A DNA stretch of 64,000 nt from Ephemeroptericola cinctiostellae (GTDB lineage Bacteria > Pseudomonadota > Gammaproteobacteria > Burkholderiales > Burkholderiaceae). Both the position numbers and the translations under genes were made by a program. Each line of letters starts with the position of its first letter. The first letter of the stretch is position 1. Positions 1 to 8,281 of the stretch are shown here, piece after piece. The notes under the pieces were generated by a model. The model made no database searches and was not told the origin of the DNA. It worked only from the letters and a program-made list of their open reading frames with translations. Location of the stretch: the NCBI RefSeq assembly GCF_003339525.1, contig NZ_CP031124.1, positions 2,170,001 through 2,234,000 of the forward strand. The letters run 5' to 3'.

Positions 1-582
1 CAAAATCCAACGACGCGACACAAGATCAGCCAAACGATAAAACACCACACCTGCCGGGCCCAAGCCAATCAAAGCAAATAACAAAAACCAAAACAATCCC
101 GCAAACACATACCGTAAGCTCGACAGCAAGGCCAGCTCCAAAGATTGGCGAATCACTTCAGTGTCCGACAATTTTTCAGGCACCACAGAACCACGATAAC
201 CGGTGATTTCAGCCTCCTCATGCAACCACTCGGACAGCGCAGCCCGCGCTTCGCCACCTTGATTGGCATTTAAAGCCATGCGAATTTTAGTGAAAAAATG
301 ACTGAACTGACGAATCCCCAAAGTCAAATAAAGCACCATCAATGTGAAAATCAAGCCAACAATAGGGTAAATGACTTGAAAAATCAAGCCCAACAATCCC
401 GCCAGCAATGCACCGCCCCCCGTGATGAACCAAAAAATTTGCCACGGTTTCGCACTGTCGCTGGTCAACGCATTTTCAATGAATTCGATCGCATTTCTTA
501 AACTTAAACGCAGTCGGGTGTAACTGCTGAGAGGGAAAATTTGTTCAAGTAGCAATGCGCCGAGAATCGCGATTAAGCTCAT
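1..582 (-). CDS. CobD/CbiB-like (AmpE-like) membrane protein, C-terminal part missing
   Basis: The frame is open from an ATG at 582 to the window edge, giving 194 codons of a longer protein. The N-terminus starts MSLIAILGALLLEQ, and hydrophobic stretches lie near residues 1-15, 48-85 and 158-180. The pattern (LLLEQ start, then the FFTKIRMALN segment and a repeated-helix membrane domain) is that of the CobD/CbiB-like proteins encoded beside the Nudix and rplS genes in Burkholderiales. Family members resemble the adenosylcobinamide-phosphate synthase CbiB, but there are no other cobalamin genes here, so a cobalamin role is not supported; the related AmpE group is an alternative. It is transcribed in the same direction as the Nudix gene, with a 149-bp gap. 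The family call is moderately secure and the function is not known. Confidence 0.6.
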   Translation of the reverse strand, partial: MSLIAILGALLLEQIFPLSSYTRLRLSLRNAIEFIENALTSDSAKPWQIFWFITGGGALLAGLLGLIFQVIYPIVGLIFTLMVLYLTLGIRQFSHFFTKIRMALNANQGGEARAALSEWLHEEAEITGYRGSVVPEKLSDTEVIRQSLELALLSSLRYVFAGLFWFLLFALIGLGPAGVVFYRLADLVSRRWIL

Positions 583-731
583 GGTGATGTCCTTTGTGCC
601 AATCATATTTAAACGGATGCTTAAAACCAAACCCGTTCACATGACATGCAGAGGTGACAGGCTTAGCCAAGCCTTATGAGACGGTATTGTAGCGTAAAGC
701 ATGCGAGGCGTGCGAAGCACATGTGGATAAA

Positions 732-1424
732 TTATGCATTTGCATAACGCAGCAAAACATCAAGGTTGCGCAGCATGGCCATGCTTGCCCCCCAGATAAA
801 ATAATCACCAAAGGTCACGCTATAATATTGACGGGTGCGTTCCTCCCAAGTGTAATAATGCACACGTGTGTTCGCAACATCCAACACATGGCTCAATGGA
901 ACGGTAAACACATGATCGACCTCGTCAACAGCAATGTCTAAGTTTTGCTCATGCCAAGCCTGCTCAGACATGCAGGCCACGACTGGCGTCACCGCAAAAC
1001 CCGTGATCGTGTGATATACAGGCAATTCACCGAGCACTTCAATGTCATCGGGCTGCACACCAATCTCTTCATATGCCTCACGCAAAGCCGCTCGTTCCAT
1101 GGTTTCACCCACTTCCACTTGTCCACCGACGAAACTCACTTGGCCGGCATGGTGGCGAAGATGAGCCGCGCGCACCGTCAAAACCACATCAAACCCCTGC
1201 TCCGACTCCAACAAAAGGATCAATACCGCAGCGGGACGTAATTCTGTTTCAGTCAAAAGGGTGTCTCGACGCAATAAATGCTCAGCCACACCTTGACTGG
1301 GATGAGCCAATGCACGCATCAGATCCTCACGGGTGATCTGCCGATCAGACAATGCGGGTAAATCCGAATTTTCACTGAATGAAGCGCTTGGAATCTCACG
1401 GGGATTAAATACGGGTAAGCGCAT
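732..1424 (-). CDS. CoA pyrophosphatase-like Nudix hydrolase
   Basis: A 230-residue Nudix hydrolase. The Nudix box lies at about residues 100-123 and matches GX5EX7REUXEEXGU (GGQVEVGETMERAALREAYEEIGV broken as GGQVEVGE, REAYEEIGV). The sequence just before the box (HLRHHAGQVSFVGG) resembles the UPF0035 element of NudL/PCD1-type CoA diphosphatases, which split CoA into 3',5'-ADP and 4'-phosphopantetheine. I chose the ATG at 1424 because AGAGG lies about 8 nt upstream; the frame extends to 1451, but that longer start has no clear ribosome binding site. It lies downstream of rplS on the same strand, past a terminator-like hairpin. The Nudix assignment is secure; CoA as substrate is by family resemblance. 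Confidence 0.85.
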   Translation of the reverse strand: MRLPVFNPREIPSASFSENSDLPALSDRQITREDLMRALAHPSQGVAEHLLRRDTLLTETELRPAAVLILLLESEQGFDVVLTVRAAHLRHHAGQVSFVGGQVEVGETMERAALREAYEEIGVQPDDIEVLGELPVYHTITGFAVTPVVACMSEQAWHEQNLDIAVDEVDHVFTVPLSHVLDVANTRVHYYTWEERTRQYYSVTFGDYFIWGASMAMLRNLDVLLRYANA

Positions 1425-1470
1425 AACACAGCCTCTTTTGCGATGAATCACAAGGTAAAGTAAAACACAC

Positions 1471-1484
1471 CCACCTTATGGTGG
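1471..1484. other. small hairpin upstream of the Nudix gene
   Basis: CCACC and GGTGG form a perfect 5-bp stem around a TTAT loop, 47 bp upstream of the Nudix start codon and beyond the rplS terminator. It has no T-run on either strand. It could be a leader hairpin of the Nudix transcript or chance. Confidence 0.3.
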
Positions 1485-1502
1485 TTGAACACAATCAAAA
1501 AC

Positions 1503-1533
1503 AAAAAACGCCAACCAAAGTCAGCGTTTTTTT
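1503..1533 (-). terminator. intrinsic terminator after rplS
   Basis: On the minus strand an A6CGC / GCGT6 stem (9 bp) encloses a 12-nt loop and ends in a run of T. It starts 26 bp after the rplS stop codon and would end the rpsP-rimM-trmD-rplS transcript. Confidence 0.75.
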
Positions 1534-1558
1534 ATGCCAGCACAATTCAACCAGTGAA

Positions 1559-1948
1559 TTATTCTGCGGCAACTGCAGCAACTTTAACTTTACGTGCAGG
1601 CAATTTTTCTTTAATACGTGCAGATTTACCTGAACGGCTACGCAAGTAGTACAATTTCGCACGGCGAACATCACCACGGCGTTTGACTTCGATGCCAGCG
1701 ATGATTGGAGAATACAATTGGAATGTACGCTCTACGCCCACACCAGAAGAAATTTTACGAACGATGAATGATGAGTTCAAGCCACGGTTGCGTTTTGCAA
1801 TGACCACGCCTTCATAAGCCTGTACACGCTTACGCGCACCCTCAACCACGTTCACGCTAACAATCACTGTATCGCCAGGAGCGAACGGTGGAATGGTTTT
1901 ACCCAAACGAGCGATTTCTTCTTGCTCTAAAATTTGAATCAAATTCAT
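1559..1948 (-). CDS. rplS: 50S ribosomal protein L19
   Basis: A 129-residue protein of normal L19 length. The N-terminus [20 protein letters not shown] and the central motifs [21 protein letters not shown] and [16 protein letters not shown] (split here) are diagnostic for L19, which sits at the 30S-50S interface. I chose the ATG at 1948 because it gives the standard L19 N-terminus; four extra in-frame residues are possible up to 1960. It is the last gene of the rpsP-rimM-trmD-rplS operon and is followed by a terminator. The C-terminus ends in an Ala/Val-rich tail (KVAAVAAE), which is common in betaproteobacterial L19. Confidence 0.97.
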   Translation of the reverse strand: MNLIQILEQEEIARLGKTIPPFAPGDTVIVSVNVVEGARKRVQAYEGVVIAKRNRGLNSSFIVRKISSGVGVERTFQLYSPIIAGIEVKRRGDVRRAKLYYLRSRSGKSARIKEKLPARKVKVAAVAAE

Positions 1949-2051
1949 TTTAAACTCCAAATACCATCGTTTGTCATCGGTTTTTATTGTGGATGACCAG
2001 AGGATGGATGATTCCTAACGCAGCGGATGCCGCATCAAAAAACCAATTCAT

Positions 2052-2072
2052 GTGAGCAGTCCATCTGCTCAC
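2052..2072. other. perfect hairpin in the trmD-rplS spacer
   Basis: GTGAGCAG and CTGCTCAC form an 8-bp perfect stem with a 5-nt loop (TCCAT), between the trmD stop codon and the rplS start. There is no T-run, so it is more likely an RNA processing or stability element, or a regulatory hairpin for L19 translation, than a terminator. The function is inferred from position only. Confidence 0.45.
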
Positions 2073-2088
2073 CCCTATTTTCAAAAAC

Positions 2089-2889
2089 TCACTCAGGTTT
2101 TGAATGCATTTCTAAAAACTTCTCGTCTGCCTTACTCAATTTACCCAGCACCCGTGCACGCTCAATTAAATCAAAACGCTTACGCATCGTATTGAACAAA
2201 CTTTGCTGACGACGAAAGACGGCTATTTTAGCATGATCCCCTGATAAAAGCACGCTTGGGACAGCCAAATCTTCAAATAATTCAGGTCGTGTGTAATGTG
2301 AACAATCCAACAACCCATCCACAGACGGACTGAATGAATCTTGTTGAGCCGATAAATCATCATTCAAAACACCACCCACACAGCGCAACAGGGCATCCAG
2401 CATGAGCATGGCTGGTAATTCACCGCCAGACACCACAACATCCCCGACACTCAACTCTTCATCAATCAGACCCAAAGTGAACAAACGCTCATCCACCGCT
2501 TCGTAGCGCCCGCACAACACAATTAAACCACGCATTGCACGATCAGCATCGGTTGTCTGCACACGATCCAAACACTGTGCAATCCAATTTTGAGTCAACG
2601 CCCCCCCTTGGGGTGACAAGTAAATCACGTGAGGCTCTTTTCCCAATGCCTCTTGACGGGTACGGGCAGCACGAATTGCGGCCGCCAAAGGTGGCCCCAT
2701 CATCACCATCCCAGGCCCACCCCCATAAGGTCGATCATCCACTGTTTTGTATGCATTGAGTGCAAACTCCCGTGGATTCCAGAACTTCACATCCACCATA
2801 CCCTGCTTAAATGCACGACTGACCACCCCCTGCTCTGTTAGGGCTGTGAACATTTCAGGAAATAAAGTGATGATATCAAGGGCAATCAT
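2089..2889 (-). CDS. trmD: tRNA (guanine37-N1)-methyltransferase
   Basis: A 266-residue SPOUT methyltransferase that adds a methyl group to N1 of G37 in tRNAs reading CNN/GGN codons, which prevents +1 frameshifting. The N-terminus MIALDIITLFPEMF, the segment RPYGGGPGMVM and the trefoil-knot SAM-binding region around GDVVVSGGELPAMLMLDALLR (broken here) are typical. The C-terminal helical tRNA-binding domain is present, so the protein is full length. The spacing to rimM is 109 bp and contains a terminator-like hairpin, unusual in this operon; the spacing to rplS is 140 bp and holds another hairpin. The start at 2889 has no strong ribosome binding site, but it gives the conserved N-terminus. Confidence 0.96.
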   Translation of the reverse strand: MIALDIITLFPEMFTALTEQGVVSRAFKQGMVDVKFWNPREFALNAYKTVDDRPYGGGPGMVMMGPPLAAAIRAARTRQEALGKEPHVIYLSPQGGALTQNWIAQCLDRVQTTDADRAMRGLIVLCGRYEAVDERLFTLGLIDEELSVGDVVVSGGELPAMLMLDALLRCVGGVLNDDLSAQQDSFSPSVDGLLDCSHYTRPELFEDLAVPSVLLSGDHAKIAVFRRQQSLFNTMRKRFDLIERARVLGKLSKADEKFLEMHSKPE

Positions 2890-2919
2890 TTAATGCCATT
2901 CATTAAAAAATGGGAGGTC

Positions 2920-2947
2920 AAATAAAAAACAACCGCATCAAAGCGGT
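2920..2947 (-). terminator. terminator-like attenuator between rimM and trmD
   Basis: On the minus strand ACCGC-TTTGAT-GCGGT forms a 5-bp stem followed by TGTTTTTTATTT. It lies inside the operon, so it may only partly stop transcription and set the ratio of ribosomal protein S16 to TrmD/L19. The stem is short and moderate in strength. Confidence 0.5.
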
Positions 2948-2998
2948 CATTAAATGTAACTAATAATGTAATTATTAATACAAAGCAACATCAACAGA

Positions 2999-3616
2999 TC
3001 ATGCTGTGGCATCAACATCCCAAACCACCTGCACCGTTTTGGGTGAGGACTTTAAATCAACCTCACCAACAAACGCAGACACAAAAGGAATGAGGTATTC
3101 AGGCGCATCTTTATTGGTCGGCACACCAATCTGCATCACGGTTTGAGCGGTATTTTCAAGTAAACTTTCAATCTCACCCAACACAACCGCATCTTGATTA
3201 ATGACCTGCGCCCCAACCAAATCAACCCAGTAAAACTCATCATCCGCCGTATGAGGAAAATCCGCACGCGAGATGGCGACCTGCCAACCTTTGTGCTTTT
3301 CCGCATCGCTGCGATCATTCCATTCCCTGCATTGAGCAACATAAGCATCTGCATGTTGCTTAAAAGTCACAGGTGACACTGCCTGCCAAGCCAATGCATT
3401 GACATCAGCCACGTCCGATTGAGCACCCAAATAAGGCGTGATCCACCATTTTTTTGCATCGTGCAAAGCATCAGGTGAATTGGAAAAGGGATGGAGTTTA
3501 ACCCATCCCTTAACGCCATAAGCCACACCAATGCGTGCGACGATGACCAAATCTGTCGGTTGCGCTTGAACATCATGATGCTGCACGGATGCAGCCTTGG
3601 GTTTAAACGCGACCAT
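2999..3616 (-). CDS. rimM: ribosome maturation factor
   Basis: A 205-residue RimM, needed for late maturation of the 30S head; it binds S19. The RimM N-terminal beta-barrel starts near residue 24 (LVIVARIGVAYGVKGWVKL), and the C-terminal PRC-like barrel contains EFYWVDLVGAQV at about residues 126-137 and YLIPFV further on. The length is in the family range; the first 20 residues are a non-conserved extension, so a later start is possible, though no better ATG is present. It lies 11 bp downstream of rpsP in the usual operon order. Confidence 0.95.
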   Translation of the reverse strand: MVAFKPKAASVQHHDVQAQPTDLVIVARIGVAYGVKGWVKLHPFSNSPDALHDAKKWWITPYLGAQSDVADVNALAWQAVSPVTFKQHADAYVAQCREWNDRSDAEKHKGWQVAISRADFPHTADDEFYWVDLVGAQVINQDAVVLGEIESLLENTAQTVMQIGVPTNKDAPEYLIPFVSAFVGEVDLKSSPKTVQVVWDVDATA

Positions 3617-3627
3617 GATTTAAATGC

Positions 3628-3876
3628 TTAAGCTGCTGGCTTAGCGTCTTTAACCAAACGCGCAACAGCTGGCGACAATTGTGCGCCAACACTTTGCCAG
3701 TAAGTCAAACGATCAGCGGCGATGCGCAAACCTTCAACGCCTTCGGCTGCTAAAGGGTTGTAAAAACCAACGCGTTCGATGTAACGGCCATCACGACGGT
3801 TGCGTGAATCAGCTGCTACGATGTTGTAAAAAGGACGCTTTTTAGAACCGCCGCGAGCCATACGAATCACTACCAT
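3628..3876 (-). CDS. rpsP: 30S ribosomal protein S16
   Basis: An 82-residue S16 with the family start [20 protein letters not shown] and the segment [17 protein letters not shown] (split here). I chose the ATG at 3876 because AAAGGA lies 7-8 nt upstream and it gives the conserved N-terminus; the open frame extends twelve residues further without support. It is the first gene of the rpsP-rimM-trmD-rplS operon and is preceded by a readable sigma-70 promoter. Confidence 0.97.
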   Translation of the reverse strand: MVVIRMARGGSKKRPFYNIVAADSRNRRDGRYIERVGFYNPLAAEGVEGLRIAADRLTYWQSVGAQLSPAVARLVKDAKPAA

Positions 3877-3962
3877 GATAAATCCTTTAATCTTTAACGA
3901 ATATATAAACAACGTTTTTCAAAAGCGCACACCATGCGCACCACGAAACTTGTAAACTCAGC

Positions 3963-3992
3963 ATTATACGGCAAAAAACGGAAGCTTTGCAA
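3963..3992 (-). promoter_or_regulatory. sigma-70 promoter of the rpsP operon
   Basis: On the minus strand TTGCAA and a perfect TATAAT are separated by 18 bp. Transcription would start near 3956 and leave a leader of about 80 nt before rpsP. No competing gene lies upstream on this strand nearer than lrp, which ends at 4040. Confidence 0.65.
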
Positions 3993-4039
3993 CTTTCTTA
4001 CGCATAAGGCCTGAACACCGCGAATTACGATGAAATGAA

Positions 4040-4552
4040 TTATGCCTGCATCATTGGAGATACGCTGGTTTGATTCAAAGACAAGGCCAAGGTTTCTTTG
4101 ATTTCTTCCATCACCACATAGCTTTTTGAGTTGACCACACCAGGCAAGCGCAACAAAACATCCAACAACGAGCGATATTCGCTCATTTCACGAATGCGCG
4201 CTTTAATCAAATAATCAAAATCACCCGAAACAAGGTGGCACTCTTGCACTTGATCCACTTCAAGCACGGCACGACGAAACTCTTCAAACTTGCCATTGGC
4301 CATGTCTTTTAAGCTGATCTCAACAAACACAAGCAAACTTGCACCCAGTTCTTTTGGATTCAAGCGCGCGTGATAGCCCATAATGATGCCTTCACGCTCC
4401 ATGCGACGCACGCGTTCAATGCATGGGGTCAGCGACAAACCAACTTGTTCAGCCAAATCAGTCATGACAATCCGACCATCATTTTGTAAAATACTTAAAA
4501 TTCTTCGGTCAATCTTGTCCAAAGTTTTGCTGGTTTTTTTCTCGACTCGCAT
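4040..4552 (-). CDS. Lrp/AsnC-family transcriptional regulator
   Basis: A 170-residue Lrp/AsnC regulator. The N-terminal winged helix-turn-helix spans about residues 10-65 (LDKIDRRILSILQNDGR, then LAEQVGLSLTPCIERVRRME). The C-terminal RAM ligand-binding domain includes HLVSGDFDYLIKAR near residues 105-118. It is divergent from dadA with a 140-bp spacer. In other bacteria Lrp-type proteins (for example BkdR, DadR) sense amino acids and control dadA, so the natural inference is an alanine/leucine-responsive regulator of the neighbouring D-amino acid dehydrogenase. The exact paralogue (lrp or dadR) cannot be told from sequence alone. Confidence 0.9.
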   Translation of the reverse strand: MRVEKKTSKTLDKIDRRILSILQNDGRIVMTDLAEQVGLSLTPCIERVRRMEREGIIMGYHARLNPKELGASLLVFVEISLKDMANGKFEEFRRAVLEVDQVQECHLVSGDFDYLIKARIREMSEYRSLLDVLLRLPGVVNSKSYVVMEEIKETLALSLNQTSVSPMMQA

Positions 4553-4692
4553 AAAACCCCAATCATTATCAAATTAAAATAAAATTTCAGTAAGTAATTC
4601 TAGCAATTTTTGAATATGATAGCAAAAATTATCGTGCACACTGTCGTTTTTTGTGCGAACATTCTCCATCCTTTCATTTTTAGTGGGCTTTC

Positions 4693-5952
4693 ATGAAAAT
4701 CGTTATATTAGGCAGTGGTGTTATTGGCGTCACCAGCGCATACTATCTTTCTCAAGCGGGGCATGAAGTGACCGTGATTGAACGTCACGAAGCGGCAGCG
4801 CTGGACACCAGCTTTGGCAACGCAGGGCAAATTTCTCCAGGTTACGCTTCACCATGGGCGGCGCCTGGCATCCCAACCAAAGCAATGAAATGGATGTTTG
4901 CCAAAAACTCACCCCTGACCATTCGTCCAGATTGGACACTTGATCAAATCAAGTGGATGATGGCAATGTTAAAAAATTGCGATGAAGCACGTTATCAGCG
5001 TAATAAATTGCGCATGGTTCGTTTGGCTGAATACTCTCGCGAATGCCTGATCAAGTTGCGAGCGGACACTGGTATTTTTTATGAAGGTCGACAAAAAGGC
5101 ACCACCCAAGTTTTCCGTTCATCGGCTCAAATGGAAGCCGCAGACAAAGACATTCAAGTATTAAAAACACTTGGTGTCCCCTACGAGCTGCTCAATGGCA
5201 AAGAGTTGTTAAACGCCGAACCCGCATTGGCAAACAGCCGCGTACCTCTGGTCGGTGGCTTGCGCTTGCCCAATGATGAAACAGGCGATTGCCAAATGTT
5301 CACCACCCGCCTGGCTGAAATGTGTGTTGCGCAGGGTGTGACTTTCTTATACAACACGACCATTGACGAACTGGTGATCCAAGGCAATGTCGCAACAGGT
5401 GTGCGCTGTGGCAATGTCACCCACAATGCAAATGCGATTCTATGCACTTTAGGGGCTTACACCCCCCAATTGCTTAAAGGTCGGTTGGACATCCCCATTT
5501 ACCCAATCAAAGGCTACTCTATTACCGTCCCCATTAAAAATGCGGAGCGTGCGCCCACCTCAACCATTCTTGATGAAACCTATAAAATTGCGATCACCCG
5601 TTTTGATGACCGAATCCGAGTCGGCGGCATGGCAGAGTTGCGCGGTTACAACAAAGACCTGCTCAACTCTCGTCGAGAAACATTGGAAATGGTTGTGAAT
5701 GATTTGTACCCAGATGCAGGCGACACCAAATTGGCGACATTCTGGACAGGCTTGCGCCCTGTAACCCCAGATTCTACGCCTATCATCGGCGGTACAGCAA
5801 TCCAGAATCTGTGGTTAAATGCAGGTCACGGCACACTCGGTTGGACCATGGCGTGCGGCTCTGGCAAATTGATTGCGGACTTGATCAGCCAAAAAGAAGC
5901 TGAAATTGAGCACACAGATTTAAGTTTGTCGCGTTACAATAGCGACAATTAA
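4693..5952 (+). CDS. dadA: D-amino acid dehydrogenase, FAD-dependent
   Basis: A 419-residue flavoprotein that oxidises D-amino acids, mainly D-alanine, to 2-oxo acids and passes electrons to the respiratory chain from the inner face of the membrane. The N-terminal FAD-binding motif [20 protein letters not shown] lies at about residues 7-26, followed by [19 protein letters not shown], which is diagnostic for DadA. The C-terminal [17 protein letters not shown] and [14 protein letters not shown] motifs are intact. The gene is full length and ends in a strong terminator. It is divergent from an Lrp-type regulator, its likely controller. No alanine racemase (dadX) gene follows, unlike the dadAX operon of enteric bacteria. 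Confidence 0.95.
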   Translation: MKIVILGSGVIGVTSAYYLSQAGHEVTVIERHEAAALDTSFGNAGQISPGYASPWAAPGIPTKAMKWMFAKNSPLTIRPDWTLDQIKWMMAMLKNCDEARYQRNKLRMVRLAEYSRECLIKLRADTGIFYEGRQKGTTQVFRSSAQMEAADKDIQVLKTLGVPYELLNGKELLNAEPALANSRVPLVGGLRLPNDETGDCQMFTTRLAEMCVAQGVTFLYNTTIDELVIQGNVATGVRCGNVTHNANAILCTLGAYTPQLLKGRLDIPIYPIKGYSITVPIKNAERAPTSTILDETYKIAITRFDDRIRVGGMAELRGYNKDLLNSRRETLEMVVNDLYPDAGDTKLATFWTGLRPVTPDSTPIIGGTAIQNLWLNAGHGTLGWTMACGSGKLIADLISQKEAEIEHTDLSLSRYNSDN

Positions 5953-6041
5953 AAAACACGGATTGGCATGGCCATTGCTTTGCATATAAAATCTGGTTTT
6001 TTCACTGAACCCTCTTCTCTTTTAGGAATAAAAGAGAATTT

Positions 6042-6069
6042 GCCCAGCGCCTTGCGCTGGGCTTTTTTT
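6042..6069 (+). terminator. intrinsic terminator after dadA
   Basis: GCCCAGCGC-CTT-GCGCTGGGC is a perfect 9-bp GC-rich stem followed by seven T. It lies 90 bp after the dadA stop codon. Confidence 0.85.
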
Positions 6070-6392
6070 ACACAACCTTTTTAACAACCATATTCACTTT
6101 AATTTTAATAAACAGTCTATTTTTGTGGCCTATGGGTTTGAAAAACGACGCCGCCCCTACAATTAACAAATTGTGCTTCATTATCCTCTGCCCCATACTC
6201 AGACCCTATTTATTCTGTCACTCGCGGCCAGCACGACTTAGCTTTGCATCTAAAAAGTGACTCACCACGGCTTGAGTTAGCACTAGATAAAATACGACTT
6301 TAACCATGATTAAATTGGTTTGTTTTAATAGCGCAAGTTGTTCACGAATGGATCAACCCTCAGCATCAACAACACCTTCGCTTCACGTACGA
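6070..6392. other. gene-free spacer between dadA and the TetR gene
   Basis: About 320 bp with no convincing reading frame, RNA gene or repeat on either strand. It marks the transition to a more AT-rich patch holding the TetR and HPP genes. Confidence 0.5.
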
Positions 6393-6947
6393 TTACCATT
6401 CTTGCATAAGAATTTCTATCATGCGTACTCCCTGCCCCATGAGGTTATCACGAAGCAATGAATTGTCTTTATAAATCAAATGTATATTGATTTGCCCCTC
6501 AATAATGATAAACAGTTGATCTGCAAGATCGTGAGCCTTCGATGCCCCCTGAACTTTCTCATAAATGAAATGTCGTACCCACTCTTTATGTTCGATGGCA
6601 ATAGCACTTGCATCTTTGTGAGGCGCACGAAGTTCAGCCAAGGATCGCACAAAAAGACAACCGTTAAACTGAGGTTGGTTAAACCAATTATGATGCCACT
6701 TTAATATTTTAGTAACAGCCTCAACTCCTTTATCCTCTCCAACATAATTAATTAAGGATTCTCTGAATTGATTGTCTCTGTATTTTAGAACCTCTTTAAT
6801 CAGATTTTCCTTATTGGTAAATGCTTTGTACATGGTTGTCTTTGAACAACCAGATTCATCACGAATAACATCCACCCCAATTCCGTTAAACCCATGTTTA
6901 TAAAACAACTTCTCAGCGGTTTGTATTATTTTTTCTGCTTTTTTCAT
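6393..6947 (-). CDS. TetR/AcrR-family transcriptional regulator
   Basis: A 184-residue repressor of the TetR type. The N-terminal helix-turn-helix covers about residues 5-48, with AEKLFYKHGFNGIGVDVI and SGCSKTTMYKAFTNKENLI (the latter is the recognition region). The C-terminal part resembles the TetR_C ligand-binding domains of YcdC/AcrR-like proteins (KWHHNWFNQPQFNGCLFVRS). I chose the ATG at 6947, which starts MKKAEKII; the frame runs to 6974. It is divergent from the HPP membrane protein gene with a 546-bp spacer, so control of that gene is an inference. Both genes are visibly richer in AT than the surrounding core genes, which suggests acquisition. Confidence 0.85.
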   Translation of the reverse strand: MKKAEKIIQTAEKLFYKHGFNGIGVDVIRDESGCSKTTMYKAFTNKENLIKEVLKYRDNQFRESLINYVGEDKGVEAVTKILKWHHNWFNQPQFNGCLFVRSLAELRAPHKDASAIAIEHKEWVRHFIYEKVQGASKAHDLADQLFIIIEGQINIHLIYKDNSLLRDNLMGQGVRMIEILMQEW

Positions 6948-7493
6948 GAGATTCCCAATCAAAACAAACAGCATTTTTAGCTGAATATTCTTACGTTATA
7001 ACAGGCTAAACCAATCATTTGAAAACCAGTTGCCTCAAATTGAAATCAACCCAACTTGGTTAAAAACATTTGGCTTGCAAATAGCTGCTCCCCCTTGAAA
7101 GAGTAAAACTCATTATTTCAAACCATAAAACAGCAAAATTAGACTTTTAGCCTGCAAAATATATTCACATCAACACCTGATGTAATTTTTGCCATCAACG
7201 ATATATGGTGGGATTGCGATGCGTCCATCAGCTATTTGATGTCCCTACATGCGCTTGAACGTATGAATAGACATCGATCAGAATTCCCCTTGTGGCAGTT
7301 GCAGCTTTTTATGTAAATGTTGCTGCACACACCAAAACCCGATACTAATTTAAAGCCACAATCACGCGGAAAATCTCGAACCACATAAAAAATGAACAGA
7401 TCTGTACGTTTTTCACACAAAGCCCTTTTCTTCGAGTAAAATATGTAAAGAATTGTACATTATTATAACGGTCACTTTCGGAGGAAAAGATTT
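6948..7493. other. TetR-HPP divergent intergenic region
   Basis: About 545 bp without a credible gene. Just before the HPP gene, ATGTA-8 nt-TACAT (7443-7460) forms a partial palindrome directly upstream of TATTATAAC (7460-7468), a plausible minus-10 region; this could be the TetR operator, but the match is weak. A GGAGG ribosome binding site (7480-7484) precedes the HPP start. Confidence 0.4.
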
Positions 7494-8030
7494 ATGAAAT
7501 TTATATTCGGTAATGCGGAAAAACTTCCGTCTCGCTTTAGCATTAAAGAGCTAGCAAGAGGATTTTTTGGCGGAGCTTTGGGCATATTAATCCTTGAGAT
7601 TTTAACAAACTATGTGGACAGCCCCTTCATCATGGCTCCTTTTGGCGCCACATGCGTAATTCTTTTCACAGTCGCCCAATCCCCTTTGGCACAGCCACGT
7701 AACGTAATTTTGGGTCACTTTATTTCTGCTCTAGTTGGAATTATTGCCCTAAAATTATTTCCCGTGTCTATTATTACGATTTCTTTAGCTGTTGGTGTTG
7801 CAATTTGTTCTATGCAGGCATTTCGCTGTGTTCACCCACCTGCTGGTGCCAACCCACTTGTTATCCTACTTACTGCAAACAAGGTTCATTATGACTGGGA
7901 TTTTTTACTCTTTCCTGTGCTGTCTGGTACTATTGCTTTGGTTCTAGTGGCTTATGTTATAAACAACATAATGAATGACCATAAGTGGCCCGTTTACTGG
8001 CTCGCATTTTTTAAAACGAAGGGGTCATAA
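7494..8030 (+). CDS. HPP-family integral membrane protein
   Basis: A 178-residue HPP protein. The name-giving motif HPPAGAN is at residues 114-120, and the paired motif APFGATCVILF...PLAQPRNVI lies at about 48-72. Four to five hydrophobic segments are visible (about 22-40, 46-62, 75-105, 121-130, 140-160). HPP proteins are small inner-membrane proteins; in chloroplasts and cyanobacteria a member is linked to nitrite transport, but no nitrogen genes lie here, so the substrate is unknown. The start has a strong GGAGG site 9-13 nt upstream. It is the only gene on its strand between TetR and the converging radA. Confidence 0.85.
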   Translation: MKFIFGNAEKLPSRFSIKELARGFFGGALGILILEILTNYVDSPFIMAPFGATCVILFTVAQSPLAQPRNVILGHFISALVGIIALKLFPVSIITISLAVGVAICSMQAFRCVHPPAGANPLVILLTANKVHYDWDFLLFPVLSGTIALVLVAYVINNIMNDHKWPVYWLAFFKTKGS

Positions 8031-8281
8031 ATCTAATGTGTAATGCGTTGTTAACAGCATTCTCGAAAAAAACACTGTAAACAACTGCGCAAGCGCACCC
8101 ACCTCAACCACTTGACCATCAAGAGATATGAAATTTATATCAAAAAGGGTCTCTAGGGAATCAGCCATTTAGCCAAAAGCCACAGTGTCAGCCTCCCATA
8201 CCCATTCATTGAGTTGATTGCCCCGTGTCGACATTGAATCATTGTTGTATTTTGACACTCGGGGCAGCAACGATGCAAACC

